Part shown: positions 18,064 to 27,780 of the stretch, one piece after another
Layout of the letters: every line of letters starts with the position of its first letter
Position numbering within the stretch: the stretch's first letter is position 1
Source: an uncultured Lachnospiraceae bacterium
GTDB taxonomy: Bacteria; Bacillota; Clostridia; Lachnospirales; Lachnospiraceae
Direction of reading: 5' to 3'
NCBI GenBank assembly: GCA_946558695.1
Contig: CAMNTQ010000009.1
Location: forward strand, 1 to 64,000
DNA length: 64,000 nt
Made by a program: the position numbers and the translations under genes
The notes under the pieces: generated by a model
Told to the model about the DNA's origin: nothing
Database searches by the model: none
What the model saw: the letters and a program-made list of their open reading frames with translations, nothing else

Positions 18064-18729
18064 TTGATGACTTTTGAATTAATGGCCTCTATGATGTGTG
18101 CCAACTACGGGAGCCTGGAAAAAGAAGTGCATGATCTTGAAACAGGCGGTATTGATTCTTTTCATATTGATATAATGGACGGACGTTATGTCCCGAATTT
18201 TGCCATGTCATTAAACGACATGCGCTACATAGCCGGCATATCAAAAAAGCCGCTGGATGTTCATTTGATGATCGAACACCCCAGCAACAACATAGGGCTG
18301 TTCCTTTCAAACCTCCGGAAAGGGGATACGGTCTATATCCACCCGGAAGCGGAATACCACCCTTCTACAACCTTGCAGAGGATCATAGATGCGGGCATGA
18401 TCCCGGGGATCGCCGTTAATCCGGGGACTTCTGTCGAGACAGTGTTTGAGATGCTCAGGATCGTAAAGAAGGTTCTTGTCATGTCGGTAAATCCGGGGAA
18501 TGCAGGACAGATGTATCTTCCATATGTCGGAAAGAAGATCACGAAGCTGCTCTCCATCAAGGAAGACATGGACTTTGAGCTGTACTGGGACGGAGCCTGC
18601 AGCGCAGGGAGGATCAAGGAGTATGCCCCAAGGGGAGTAAAGGGCTTTGTGCTGGGAACGACCCTTCTGTTCGGCAAGGACAGACCTTACAAAGAGACAT
18701 TAAGGAACATCCGTGAGCTGAAGTTCTGA
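18064..18729 (+). CDS. divergent ribulose-phosphate 3-epimerase family protein
   Basis: FHIDIMDGRYVPNF, LDVHLMIEHP, MSVNPGNAGQ, YWDGACSAG. Confidence 0.8.
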   Translation: MMTFELMASMMCANYGSLEKEVHDLETGGIDSFHIDIMDGRYVPNFAMSLNDMRYIAGISKKPLDVHLMIEHPSNNIGLFLSNLRKGDTVYIHPEAEYHPSTTLQRIIDAGMIPGIAVNPGTSVETVFEMLRIVKKVLVMSVNPGNAGQMYLPYVGKKITKLLSIKEDMDFELYWDGACSAGRIKEYAPRGVKGFVLGTTLLFGKDRPYKETLRNIRELKF

Positions 18730-18764
18730 AGCTTTTAGAGGAATTAAAGGACAGGAGTTAAAGG

Positions 18765-19493
18765 ATGAACGCAGCAATCTTATTATCCGGCGGAATAGGA
18801 CACCGTATGGGATTATCTGTACCAAAACAGTATATAAGGGTATCAGGTCAGATGCTGATCACTTATTGTCTGGAAACTATGCTCTGCCATCCTATGATAG
18901 ACGCGGTGCAGATCGTGGCGGAGGAAGAGTGGAGAGAAGCGGTTTTGGCAGATGTAAGGGGAAGGGGTCTGGATACAGGAAAGATCCGTGGCTTTTCCGT
19001 ACCGGGGAGTGAGCGGCAGTCCTCTGTGTTTCATGGGCTCAGGGATTTGAAGGCCTGGGGTGCCGGAAGGGAGTCATTAAAGGACAGTGTGCTGATCCAT
19101 GATGCCGTGCGCCCGAACCTGTCTGCAGAGCAGATCACAGCCTGTTTTGCTGCTTTGAGGGGGCATGAAGGAGTCCTGCCGGTACTTCCCATGAAGGACA
19201 CGGTGTACTTAAGCAGCGGGGGAGGGCGGATCTCAAAGCTGCTTGAGAGGGAAAAGGTGTTTGCGGGACAGGCTCCGGAAGTATTTGACTTTGAAAAATA
19301 CTATGAGGCAAATGTAAGGCTTTTTCCGGACGGCCTGCAAAAGATCAGGGGATCAACGGAACCGGCGGTTCTGGCAGGGATGGATGTGATAATGATCCCT
19401 GGGGATGAGAAGAATTATAAGATCACGACAAAAGGGGACCTGGAACGATTCAGGAAAGAGAAAGAAGAAAGAGGAACCGGAGGAGCCAGATGA
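18765..19493 (+). CDS. IspD/TarI-family cytidylyltransferase (probable pentitol-5-phosphate cytidylyltransferase)
   Basis: AAILLSGGIGHRMGLSVPKQYIRVSGQ, LIHDAVRPNLS, ITTKGDLERF; context with a TarJ-like gene. Confidence 0.8.
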   Translation: MNAAILLSGGIGHRMGLSVPKQYIRVSGQMLITYCLETMLCHPMIDAVQIVAEEEWREAVLADVRGRGLDTGKIRGFSVPGSERQSSVFHGLRDLKAWGAGRESLKDSVLIHDAVRPNLSAEQITACFAALRGHEGVLPVLPMKDTVYLSSGGGRISKLLEREKVFAGQAPEVFDFEKYYEANVRLFPDGLQKIRGSTEPAVLAGMDVIMIPGDEKNYKITTKGDLERFRKEKEERGTGGAR

Positions 19494-20551
19494 AAGCATA
19501 TGTGCTGCAGGATATAGGAGATATGAGGCTGAAAGAAGTGAAAAAGCCTGTGCCGGGGGAAGGGGAAGTGATAGTGCGGGTAAGGGCAAGCGGGATCTGC
19601 GGCTCTGACATACCAAGGATCTATGCGGACGGAGCCCATAAGATGCCCGTGATCCCCGGACATGAATTTTCCGGAGAGGTGACAGAGGTTGGGAGGAAAG
19701 CGGATGAAAGGCTTCTGTATAAAAGAGTGGGAGTATTCCCCTTAATTCCCTGCGGAAGGTGCGCTGCGTGCAGGAAGGGAAAGTACGAATTGTGCAGGGA
19801 TTACAGCTATCTGGGTTCGAGAAGGGACGGAGGCTTTGCGGAATACGCGGCGGTGCCTGCCGCGAACGTAACCGTACTGCCGGATAGTGTAACCTATGAA
19901 GAGGCGGCAATGCTGGAGCCGATGGCGGTGGCGGTACATGCCATGAGAAGGGTGCTGCCCTGCAGGGAGGACAGGAAGGAGAGAGTGGCAGTCTGCGGGC
20001 TTGGGAGTATCGGCCTTTTGCTTGTGATGTTTCTAAAGGAGGCGGGATATCAGGATATCTATGTGATCGGAAACAAGGATTACCAGAGGGAGTGTGTGAA
20101 AAAGGCGGGAGTAATGGAAAACAGCTTTTGCGACAGCAGGAAAGAGAATGTAAGGGAATGGCTGATGGAGCGTACAGACGGCGGGGGAGCCGATGTATTT
20201 TTTGAGTGTGTGGGAAAGAATGAGACGGTCTCACAGGCAATAGACCTGACAGGAGCAGCGGGGAGTGTGTGCCTTGTGGGGAATCCATACGGGGACATGG
20301 TGTTAAAAAAGGGAGTGTACTGGAAGATACTCAGAAACCAGCTTACGGTTACCGGGACATGGAATTCATCGTTTACCGGGGATGAGGGGGACGACTGGAA
20401 TTATGTGATAAAAAGGCTTAAAGAAAAAAGGATTGATGCCGCGGGCCTGATCGTTCACCGTTTTCCTCTGGAGGGGCTTACAGAGGGATTTGGGATCATG
20501 AAAGATAAAACAGAAGATTATATAAAGATCATGGGAATATTTGGGTATTAA
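19490..20551 (+). CDS. zinc-dependent alcohol dehydrogenase, TarJ-like
   Basis: GICGSDIPRIYADGAHKMPVIPGHEFSGEV, CGRCAACRKGKYELCRDYSYLGSRRDGGFAEYA. Confidence 0.8.
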   Translation: MKAYVLQDIGDMRLKEVKKPVPGEGEVIVRVRASGICGSDIPRIYADGAHKMPVIPGHEFSGEVTEVGRKADERLLYKRVGVFPLIPCGRCAACRKGKYELCRDYSYLGSRRDGGFAEYAAVPAANVTVLPDSVTYEEAAMLEPMAVAVHAMRRVLPCREDRKERVAVCGLGSIGLLLVMFLKEAGYQDIYVIGNKDYQRECVKKAGVMENSFCDSRKENVREWLMERTDGGGADVFFECVGKNETVSQAIDLTGAAGSVCLVGNPYGDMVLKKGVYWKILRNQLTVTGTWNSSFTGDEGDDWNYVIKRLKEKRIDAAGLIVHRFPLEGLTEGFGIMKDKTEDYIKIMGIFGY

Positions 20552-20566
20552 ATAGAACTTACGAGT

Positions 20567-20620
20567 AAGAAAAGATTTCCGGCAGGCTGTGTGATATCTG
20601 CTGGAAATCTTTTCTTTTCC
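20567..20620 (+). terminator. Rho-independent terminator at end of the glycan cluster
   Basis: 14-bp perfect stem AAGAAAAGATTTCC / GGAAATCTTTTCTT. Confidence 0.85.
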
Positions 20621-20677
20621 GTCAGTTTCAGGTATATACGTTGTGAATATCTATCAAGAATTCAGCAAATTACAGTC

Positions 20678-20706
20678 TTGAAACATGCCATAAAATAAGA
20701 TATGAT
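20678..20706 (+). promoter_or_regulatory. sigma-A-like promoter of leuB operon
   Basis: TTGAAA-17 nt-TATGAT, 33 nt upstream of leuB ATG. Confidence 0.6.
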
Positions 20707-20738
20707 AAAAAACATAGGTTTTTGGCGAAGGAAGGAAG

Positions 20739-21830
20739 ATGGATATGAATCTGAATATTGGAGTTATAAGAGGCGACGGGATCGGACCAGAGATTGTTAC
20801 GGAAGCAATGAAAGTTCTTGACCGGACAGCTGAAATTTATGGACATACTTGTGATTATACACAGCTTCTTCTTGGAGGAGCGTCAATTGATGCACATGGA
20901 GTGCCGCTCACAGATGAGACTGTAGAAAAGGCAAAGAAATGCAGTGCCGTACTGATGGGTTCTATCGGCGGGGATGCGAAGATTTCGCCGTGGTATAAGC
21001 TGGAGCCGTCAAAGAGACCGGAAGCGGGGCTTCTTGGTATCCGAAAAGCGCTGAATCTGTTTGCGAATTTAAGACCAGCGATCCTCTATGACGAGCTTAA
21101 AGGGGCCTGCCCGTTAAAAGAAGAGATTACTGAGGGAGGCTTTGATCTTATGATCATGAGGGAGCTGACGGGCGGACTGTATTTTGGAGAGAGGAAAACA
21201 GTGGAAGAAAACGGTGTGATGACTGCCTACGATTCCCTTACATATAATGAAAATGAGATCAGAAGAATCGCGGTCCGCGCGTTTGATATTGCCATGAAGC
21301 GCGGGAAAAAGGTGACAAGCGTTGATAAGGCTAATGTGCTGGATTCTTCAAGGCTGTGGAGAAAGGTAGTGGAGGAAGTCGCGAAAGATTATCCAGAAGT
21401 GGCATTAGAGCATATGCTGGTGGATAATTGTGCTATGCAGCTTGTGAAAGATCCGAAGCAGTTTGACGTAGTTCTGACGGAGAATATGTTTGGGGATATC
21501 CTTTCAGATGAGGCCAGTATGGTGACAGGCTCTATCGGAATGCTTGCAAGTGCAAGCCTGAATGAGACAAAATTCGGTCTCTATGAGCCGAGCGGCGGTT
21601 CCGCTCCGGATATCGCGGGGAAAGGGATTGCCAACCCGATCGCAACGATTCTGTCAGCGGCTATGATGTTACGCTTCAGTTTCGATCTTGATCATGAAGC
21701 AGACGCCATAGAAGCGGCAGTGGCGAGGGTTTTAAAGGAAGGTTATCGGACAGCCGATATCATGTCGGAGGGCAGGGTGCAAATCGGCACTGAAAAGATG
21801 GGAGACTTGATCGCATCATATATCGTATGA
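20739..21830 (+). CDS. leuB: 3-isopropylmalate dehydrogenase
   Basis: [62 protein letters not shown]. Confidence 0.92.
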   Translation: MDMNLNIGVIRGDGIGPEIVTEAMKVLDRTAEIYGHTCDYTQLLLGGASIDAHGVPLTDETVEKAKKCSAVLMGSIGGDAKISPWYKLEPSKRPEAGLLGIRKALNLFANLRPAILYDELKGACPLKEEITEGGFDLMIMRELTGGLYFGERKTVEENGVMTAYDSLTYNENEIRRIAVRAFDIAMKRGKKVTSVDKANVLDSSRLWRKVVEEVAKDYPEVALEHMLVDNCAMQLVKDPKQFDVVLTENMFGDILSDEASMVTGSIGMLASASLNETKFGLYEPSGGSAPDIAGKGIANPIATILSAAMMLRFSFDLDHEADAIEAAVARVLKEGYRTADIMSEGRVQIGTEKMGDLIASYIV

Positions 21831-21915
21831 TGTTAGGATTGCGGGAGCATGGAATGCGGAGCAATCCGTGGCATCAAGCGAAGATTTAAGTATATTGATT
21901 CAGGAGGAAACGAAC

Positions 21916-23586
21916 ATGAAAAGTGATACAGTTACAAAAGGAAAACAGCAGGCTCCCCACCGTTCATTATTTAATGCGCTGGGACTCACAAAAGAAGAGA
22001 TGGAACGTCCTTTAGTGGGAATCGTAAGTTCTTATAATGAGATTGTTCCGGGGCATATGAACTTAGATAAGATTGTAAACGCGGTAAAACAGGGCGTTGC
22101 CATGGCGGGCGGTACGCCGATCGTATTCCCGGCGATCGCAGTCTGCGACGGAATCGCCATGGGACATATCGGTATGAAATATTCTCTTGTGACAAGGGAT
22201 CTGATCGCGGATTCTACAGAGTCCATGGCATTGGCACATCAGTTTGACGCCCTTGTTATGGTGCCCAACTGTGATAAGAATGTGCCGGGGCTTCTGATGG
22301 CGGCGGCAAGGATCAATGTGCCTACCGTATTTGTCAGCGGCGGCCCGATGCTTGCCGGACGCGTGCAGGGAAAAAAGACCAGTCTTTCCAGTATGTTTGA
22401 GGCGGTAGGAGCCAATGCGGCGGGAACGCTCTCGGATGAAGGACTGTTAGAATTTGAGAATAAGACTTGCCCGACCTGCGGTTCCTGTTCTGGTATGTAC
22501 ACAGCCAACAGCATGAATTGCCTCACGGAAGTGCTGGGCATGGGACTTGGCGGAAATGGTACGATTCCGGCGGTTTATTCCGAGAGAATCCGCCTTGCGA
22601 AGCAGGCGGGTATGAAAGTTATGGAGATGTGGGAAAAGAATATCCGTCCGAGGGATATTATGACAGAGGATGCGATCCTGAACGCGCTGACGGTGGACAT
22701 GGCTCTTGGCTGCTCCACGAACAGTATGCTTCACCTTCCTGCCATTGCCCATGAGATCGGTATGGATTTTGAGATTGATTTTGCCAACGGCATCAGCGAG
22801 AAGACGCCGAACCTGTGCCATCTGGCGCCGGCCGGTCCGACTTACATGGAAGACCTGAATGAAGCGGGCGGCGTGTATGCCGTCATGAACGAACTGAACA
22901 AAAAAGGTCTGCTGCACACAGAATGCATGACCGTGACAGGAAAGACCGTTGGAGAGAATATTAAAGATGCCGTTAACCGGAACCCAGAGGTTATCCGTCC
23001 GATCGATCATCCGTACTCAGAGACCGGCGGGCTGGCGGTGCTTAAGGGGAATCTTGCGCCGGACGGCAGCGTTGTAAAACGTTCTGCGGTTGTAGAAGAG
23101 ATGCTTGTGCATGAAGGCCCGGCAAGGGTATTTGAGTGCGAGGAGGATGCCATTGATGCAATCAAAGGCGGCAGAATCGCGGCGGGAGATGTGGTTGTCA
23201 TCCGCTATGAAGGCCCGAAAGGGGGACCGGGCATGCGCGAGATGCTGAATCCCACATCCGCCATTGCGGGGATGGGACTTGGTTCCAGCGTTGCGCTGAT
23301 CACGGACGGACGTTTCAGCGGAGCCTCAAGAGGCGCCTCTATCGGGCACGTATCGCCGGAAGCGGCAGTAGGCGGTCCGATCGCACTGGTAGAAGAGGGA
23401 GATATCATCAAGATCGATATTCCGAACTTAAAGCTTGAGGTTGCAGTTTCTGACGAGGAGCTTGCGAGGAGGAAAGAAAACTGGCAGCCGAGAGAGCCGA
23501 AGGTGACGAGCGGGTATCTTGCAAGATACGCTTCTATGGTGACGTCCGGAAACCGAGGCGCTATCTTGGAGATTCCGAAAAAGTAA
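21916..23586 (+). CDS. ilvD: dihydroxy-acid dehydratase
   Basis: [53 protein letters not shown] 21916 with AGGAGG RBS. Confidence 0.95.
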   Translation: MKSDTVTKGKQQAPHRSLFNALGLTKEEMERPLVGIVSSYNEIVPGHMNLDKIVNAVKQGVAMAGGTPIVFPAIAVCDGIAMGHIGMKYSLVTRDLIADSTESMALAHQFDALVMVPNCDKNVPGLLMAAARINVPTVFVSGGPMLAGRVQGKKTSLSSMFEAVGANAAGTLSDEGLLEFENKTCPTCGSCSGMYTANSMNCLTEVLGMGLGGNGTIPAVYSERIRLAKQAGMKVMEMWEKNIRPRDIMTEDAILNALTVDMALGCSTNSMLHLPAIAHEIGMDFEIDFANGISEKTPNLCHLAPAGPTYMEDLNEAGGVYAVMNELNKKGLLHTECMTVTGKTVGENIKDAVNRNPEVIRPIDHPYSETGGLAVLKGNLAPDGSVVKRSAVVEEMLVHEGPARVFECEEDAIDAIKGGRIAAGDVVVIRYEGPKGGPGMREMLNPTSAIAGMGLGSSVALITDGRFSGASRGASIGHVSPEAAVGGPIALVEEGDIIKIDIPNLKLEVAVSDEELARRKENWQPREPKVTSGYLARYASMVTSGNRGAILEIPKK

Positions 23587-23639
23587 TTTAAGGAGAAAGA
23601 TTTTTAGAACATTTTAGAAGATAAGGAGATTTTTGAAAT

Positions 23640-25322
23640 ATGCAGTTGACAGGTTCACAGATCGTTATCGAATGTCTGAAGGAACAGGGCGTTGACACCG
23701 TATTCGGATATCCGGGCGGTGCAATCCTCAATGTATATGATGAATTATATAAGCACAGCGGCGAGATCAATCATATTTTGACGTCCCATGAACAGGGAGC
23801 GGCCCACGCAGCGGACGGCTATGCGAGGGCGACGGGCAAAGTCGGCGTATGTTTTGCTACCAGCGGACCGGGGGCGACCAATCTGGTGACAGGTATCGCT
23901 ACGGCATACATGGATTCTATCCCAGTTGTGGCGATTACCTGTAACGTAGGTGTATCGCTCCTTGGAAAAGATAGTTTTCAGGAGATTGATATTGCCGGTG
24001 TCACAATGCCGATCACGAAGCATAATTATATTGTAAAGGATGTAAAGAATCTGGCGGATACGATCCGCAAAGCATTTGTCATCGCGAAGTCGGGAAGGCC
24101 CGGGCCGGTACTCATAGATATCCCGAAGGATGTGACGGCAAACAAGGCGGAATATCAGAAAGTAAAGCCGGGGCTCTGCCTGCCTTCCTGGGAGGTTAAA
24201 GAAGAGGAAATCGCCAGTGCCCTTAAGATGATCAAGGGGGCAGAGAAGCCGTATATCTTTGTGGGCGGCGGCGCCGTGCTCTCAGGGGCAAGCGAGGAGC
24301 TTTCTGCATTTGTAAAAAAGGTGGATGCGCCTGTGACGGACAGCCTGATGGGAAAAGGAGCATTTCCGGGGACGGATCCGCTGTATACGGGCATGCTTGG
24401 AATGCACGGGACGAAGACTTCTAATTATGGAGTCAGCGAATGCGACCTGCTGATTGTATTAGGGGCAAGGTTCAGCGATCGTGTAACGGGGAATGCGAAG
24501 AAGTTTGCAAAAAATGCGAAGGTTCTTCAGATAGACGTCGATGCGGCGGAGATGAATAAGAATGTGCTCATTACCGAGGGTGTAGTAGGCGATCTGAAAG
24601 TGGTTCTCAGAATACTGAACGAGCGTTTGGAACAGCAGAGTCATCCGCAGTGGATCGAAAAGATCATGGACTATAAGGAGCGTTATCCTCTGAGTTATCA
24701 CCCGGAGGAGCTTACCGGACCTTATGTGGTTGAGGAGATCTACCGTCAGACCGAAGGAAAGGCGATCATCGTTACCGAAGTAGGACAGCATCAGATGTGG
24801 GCGGCGCAGTATTATAAATATACGCAGCCAAGAACATTTCTGACCTCCGGAGGACTTGGGACGATGGGATACGGACTGGGGGCATCGCTTGGCGCAAAGA
24901 CGGGTATGCCCGGCAAGACCGTTGTCAATATCGCGGGAGACGGGTGCTTCCGTATGAATATGAATGAGATTGCCACCGCGGTGCGGCACAATATTCCGGT
25001 CATACAGGTAGTGATCAATAATCATGTGCTTGGAATGGTCCGCCAGTGGCAGAACCTTTTCTACGGACAGAGATATTCGGCAACGGTGCTGAACGATGCG
25101 GTAGATTTTGTGAAGCTTGCAGAAGCTATGGGGGCGGAAGGAATCCGGGCGGCAAGCCGCGAGGAATTCAAGGAAGCGTTTTCATGGGCTTTAACATTGG
25201 GAAAACCGGTTGTCATTGACTGTCAGATTGACTGCGACGATAAAGTGTGGCCGATGGTAGCTCCGGGAGCAGAGATCAGCGAAGCTTTTGACGAGAAGGA
25301 TCTGGAGACAGATAAAAAATAA
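23640..25322 (+). CDS. ilvB: acetolactate synthase large subunit
   Basis: LTGSQIVIECLKEQGVDTVFGYPGGAILNVYDEL; TPP-binding AGDGCFRMNMNEIATAVRHNIPV. Confidence 0.95.
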   Translation: MQLTGSQIVIECLKEQGVDTVFGYPGGAILNVYDELYKHSGEINHILTSHEQGAAHAADGYARATGKVGVCFATSGPGATNLVTGIATAYMDSIPVVAITCNVGVSLLGKDSFQEIDIAGVTMPITKHNYIVKDVKNLADTIRKAFVIAKSGRPGPVLIDIPKDVTANKAEYQKVKPGLCLPSWEVKEEEIASALKMIKGAEKPYIFVGGGAVLSGASEELSAFVKKVDAPVTDSLMGKGAFPGTDPLYTGMLGMHGTKTSNYGVSECDLLIVLGARFSDRVTGNAKKFAKNAKVLQIDVDAAEMNKNVLITEGVVGDLKVVLRILNERLEQQSHPQWIEKIMDYKERYPLSYHPEELTGPYVVEEIYRQTEGKAIIVTEVGQHQMWAAQYYKYTQPRTFLTSGGLGTMGYGLGASLGAKTGMPGKTVVNIAGDGCFRMNMNEIATAVRHNIPVIQVVINNHVLGMVRQWQNLFYGQRYSATVLNDAVDFVKLAEAMGAEGIRAASREEFKEAFSWALTLGKPVVIDCQIDCDDKVWPMVAPGAEISEAFDEKDLETDKK

Positions 25323-25365
25323 ATCGGGAACTGATAAGGAATGAAAGCTTGAAGATGGAGGAATT

Positions 25366-26454
25366 ATGTTTATGGGCAGAGTGTACAATTTCTCGGCGGG
25401 GCCGGCGGTTTTACCAGAGGAAGTATTAAAGGAAGCGGCGCAGGAAATGTTAGATTACAACGGATCCGGGATGTCTGTGATGGAGATGAGCCACCGCCAG
25501 GAACCGTTTCAGGAGATTATCGAAGCAGCGGAGGCAGACATTCGGGAACTGATGAATATTCCGGATCATTATAAAGTATTGTTTATCCAGGGAGGAGCTT
25601 CGACGCAGTTTGCCATGATTCCGATGAATTTGATGAAAAATGGCGTGGCGGATTACATTGTGACGGGACAGTTTGCCAAGAAAGCGTGCAAAGAGGCGCA
25701 AAAATACGGAAAAGTAAATGTTTTGGCATCATCGGAGGATCAGACGTTCTCTTATATTCCGGACTGTACGGATCTGCCGGTATCCGAAGATGCGGATTAC
25801 GTATATATTTGTGAGAATAATACAATCTATGGAACCAAATATAAGCAGCTTCCCAATACAAAGGGCAAGCCGCTGGTAGCGGATGTATCTTCCTGTTTTC
25901 TGTCGGAGCCTGTTGATGTGTCAAAATACGGCCTGATCTACGGCGGAGTGCAGAAAAACGTAGGACCTGCAGGAATGGCGATCGTGATCATCCGTGAGGA
26001 TTTGATCCGTGAGGAAGTGTACCCGGGCACTCCGACTATGCTAATGTATAAAACCCATGCAGACGCAGGCTCTCTTTATAATACGCCGCCCGCATACAGC
26101 ATCTATATCTGCGGAAAAGTGTTCAAATGGCTTAAAAAACAGGGCGGATTATCAGCCATGAAAGAGTATAATGAGAAGAAGGCAAAGATTCTCTATGACT
26201 ATCTGGATGAGAGCAGATTGTTTCAGTCCGGTGTGAATAAGAAAGACCGGTCCCTTATGAATGTCACTTTTGTGACGGGAAGCAAAGAACTGGATGCCAG
26301 ATTTGTGAAAGAGGCGAAGGAAGCAGGACTTTTAAGCCTTAAGGGGCACAGAAGCGTGGGAGGGATGCGCGCAAGTATTTACAATGCTATGCCAATAGAG
26401 GGCGTGGAGGCGCTTGCGGCGTTTATGAAAAAGTTTGAGAAGGAGAATCTGTAA
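25366..26454 (+). CDS. serC: phosphoserine aminotransferase
   Basis: VYNFSAGPAVLPEEVLKEAAQEMLDYNGSGMSVMEMSHR. Confidence 0.95.
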   Translation: MFMGRVYNFSAGPAVLPEEVLKEAAQEMLDYNGSGMSVMEMSHRQEPFQEIIEAAEADIRELMNIPDHYKVLFIQGGASTQFAMIPMNLMKNGVADYIVTGQFAKKACKEAQKYGKVNVLASSEDQTFSYIPDCTDLPVSEDADYVYICENNTIYGTKYKQLPNTKGKPLVADVSSCFLSEPVDVSKYGLIYGGVQKNVGPAGMAIVIIREDLIREEVYPGTPTMLMYKTHADAGSLYNTPPAYSIYICGKVFKWLKKQGGLSAMKEYNEKKAKILYDYLDESRLFQSGVNKKDRSLMNVTFVTGSKELDARFVKEAKEAGLLSLKGHRSVGGMRASIYNAMPIEGVEALAAFMKKFEKENL

Positions 26455-26456
26455 TT

Positions 26457-27620
26457 ATGTATAAATATCATTGTCTGAATCCGATTTCTGAAGTGGGTAC
26501 AGAGAATTTTACGGAAGAATACGTGCCGGTCAGTACCGTGGATAAGGCGGACGCCATTCTTGTAAGAAGTGCGGTTATGCATGATATGGAATTTGGGAAG
26601 GATTTAAAAGCGATTGCGAGGGCGGGGGCGGGTGTGAACAATATACCGCTGGACAGATGCGCGGAGCAGGGAATCGTTGTCTTTAATACGCCGGGAGCGA
26701 ACGCCAACGGAGTCAAGGAACTGGTGATCGCCGGAATGCTTCTGGCATCAAGAGATATTATCGGAGGTATCAACTGGGTACAGGAGAACGAGGAAGACGG
26801 CAATATAGCAAAGGATGCGGAGAAGGCGAAGAAGTCTTTTGCGGGATGCGAATTAGAAGGAAAGAAGCTTGGTGTGATCGGACTCGGCGCCATCGGCGTA
26901 CTGGTTGCCAATGCAGCTACGAATCTGGGTATGGAAGTTTTTGGTTTCGACCCTTACGTGTCGGTGGAATCTGCATGGCGCTTATCCAGAAGTATCCGGC
27001 ATGCGAAGACGGTGGATGAGATATACAGGGATTGCGACTATATCACGATTCATGTGCCTGCGATGGAAAGTACAAAGGGCATGATTGATAAGCATGCCGT
27101 TGATTTGATGAAAAAGAATGTAGTAGTCTTGAATTTCGCGAGAAATGTCCTTGTGGATGAGGAGGCAATGGTGGATGCTCTGATCTCGGGCAAAGTCAGG
27201 CATTACGTGACAGATTTTCCGACGCCGGAGATCGCGGGCGTAAAAGGCGCGATCGTTATCCCGCATCTGGGAGCTTCTACCGAGGAGTCGGAGGATAATT
27301 GCGCGAAGATGGCGGTCAAAGAGATCCGCAGCTTCTTAGAGCACGGAAATATCCGTCATTCTGTCAATTATCCAGACTGTGATATGGGATACCGGGGAGA
27401 GAATACAAGAATTGTACTGCTGCATCACAATGTGCCGAACATGATCGGACAGTTTACAAAGATTTTAGCAAAAGACAATATGAATATTGCCGATATGACC
27501 AATAAAAGTAAAGGCGGATATGCATATACGATGATTGATATTGATTCACAGGTGCCGGACAGTGTGGTGGATGATCTTTGCGCGGTCAGCCATGTGCTCC
27601 GGGTAAGAGTCATCCGGTAG
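26457..27620 (+). CDS. serA: D-3-phosphoglycerate dehydrogenase
   Basis: LGVIGLGAIGVLVANAATNLGMEVFGFDPY; C-terminal ACT-like domain. Confidence 0.9.
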   Translation: MYKYHCLNPISEVGTENFTEEYVPVSTVDKADAILVRSAVMHDMEFGKDLKAIARAGAGVNNIPLDRCAEQGIVVFNTPGANANGVKELVIAGMLLASRDIIGGINWVQENEEDGNIAKDAEKAKKSFAGCELEGKKLGVIGLGAIGVLVANAATNLGMEVFGFDPYVSVESAWRLSRSIRHAKTVDEIYRDCDYITIHVPAMESTKGMIDKHAVDLMKKNVVVLNFARNVLVDEEAMVDALISGKVRHYVTDFPTPEIAGVKGAIVIPHLGASTEESEDNCAKMAVKEIRSFLEHGNIRHSVNYPDCDMGYRGENTRIVLLHHNVPNMIGQFTKILAKDNMNIADMTNKSKGGYAYTMIDIDSQVPDSVVDDLCAVSHVLRVRVIR

Positions 27621-27780
27621 TTTTACATGCCTTAATGAAAGCATAATAATTGTAATAATTACGTCAGAAATATTCAATAATTATTAAGAAAAGTTTGGTG
27701 ACTGTTCATTGCGGATTTTGTCGAAGTAATGTATACTTGATTATGGTAATTTTTATCAATACCAGTGGGGGATATTACGG

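Noticed and set aside
19353-20288. 311-aa minus-strand ORF
   Set aside because: Antisense to the cytidylyltransferase and dehydrogenase genes; Pro/Ser/His-rich and without a domain.
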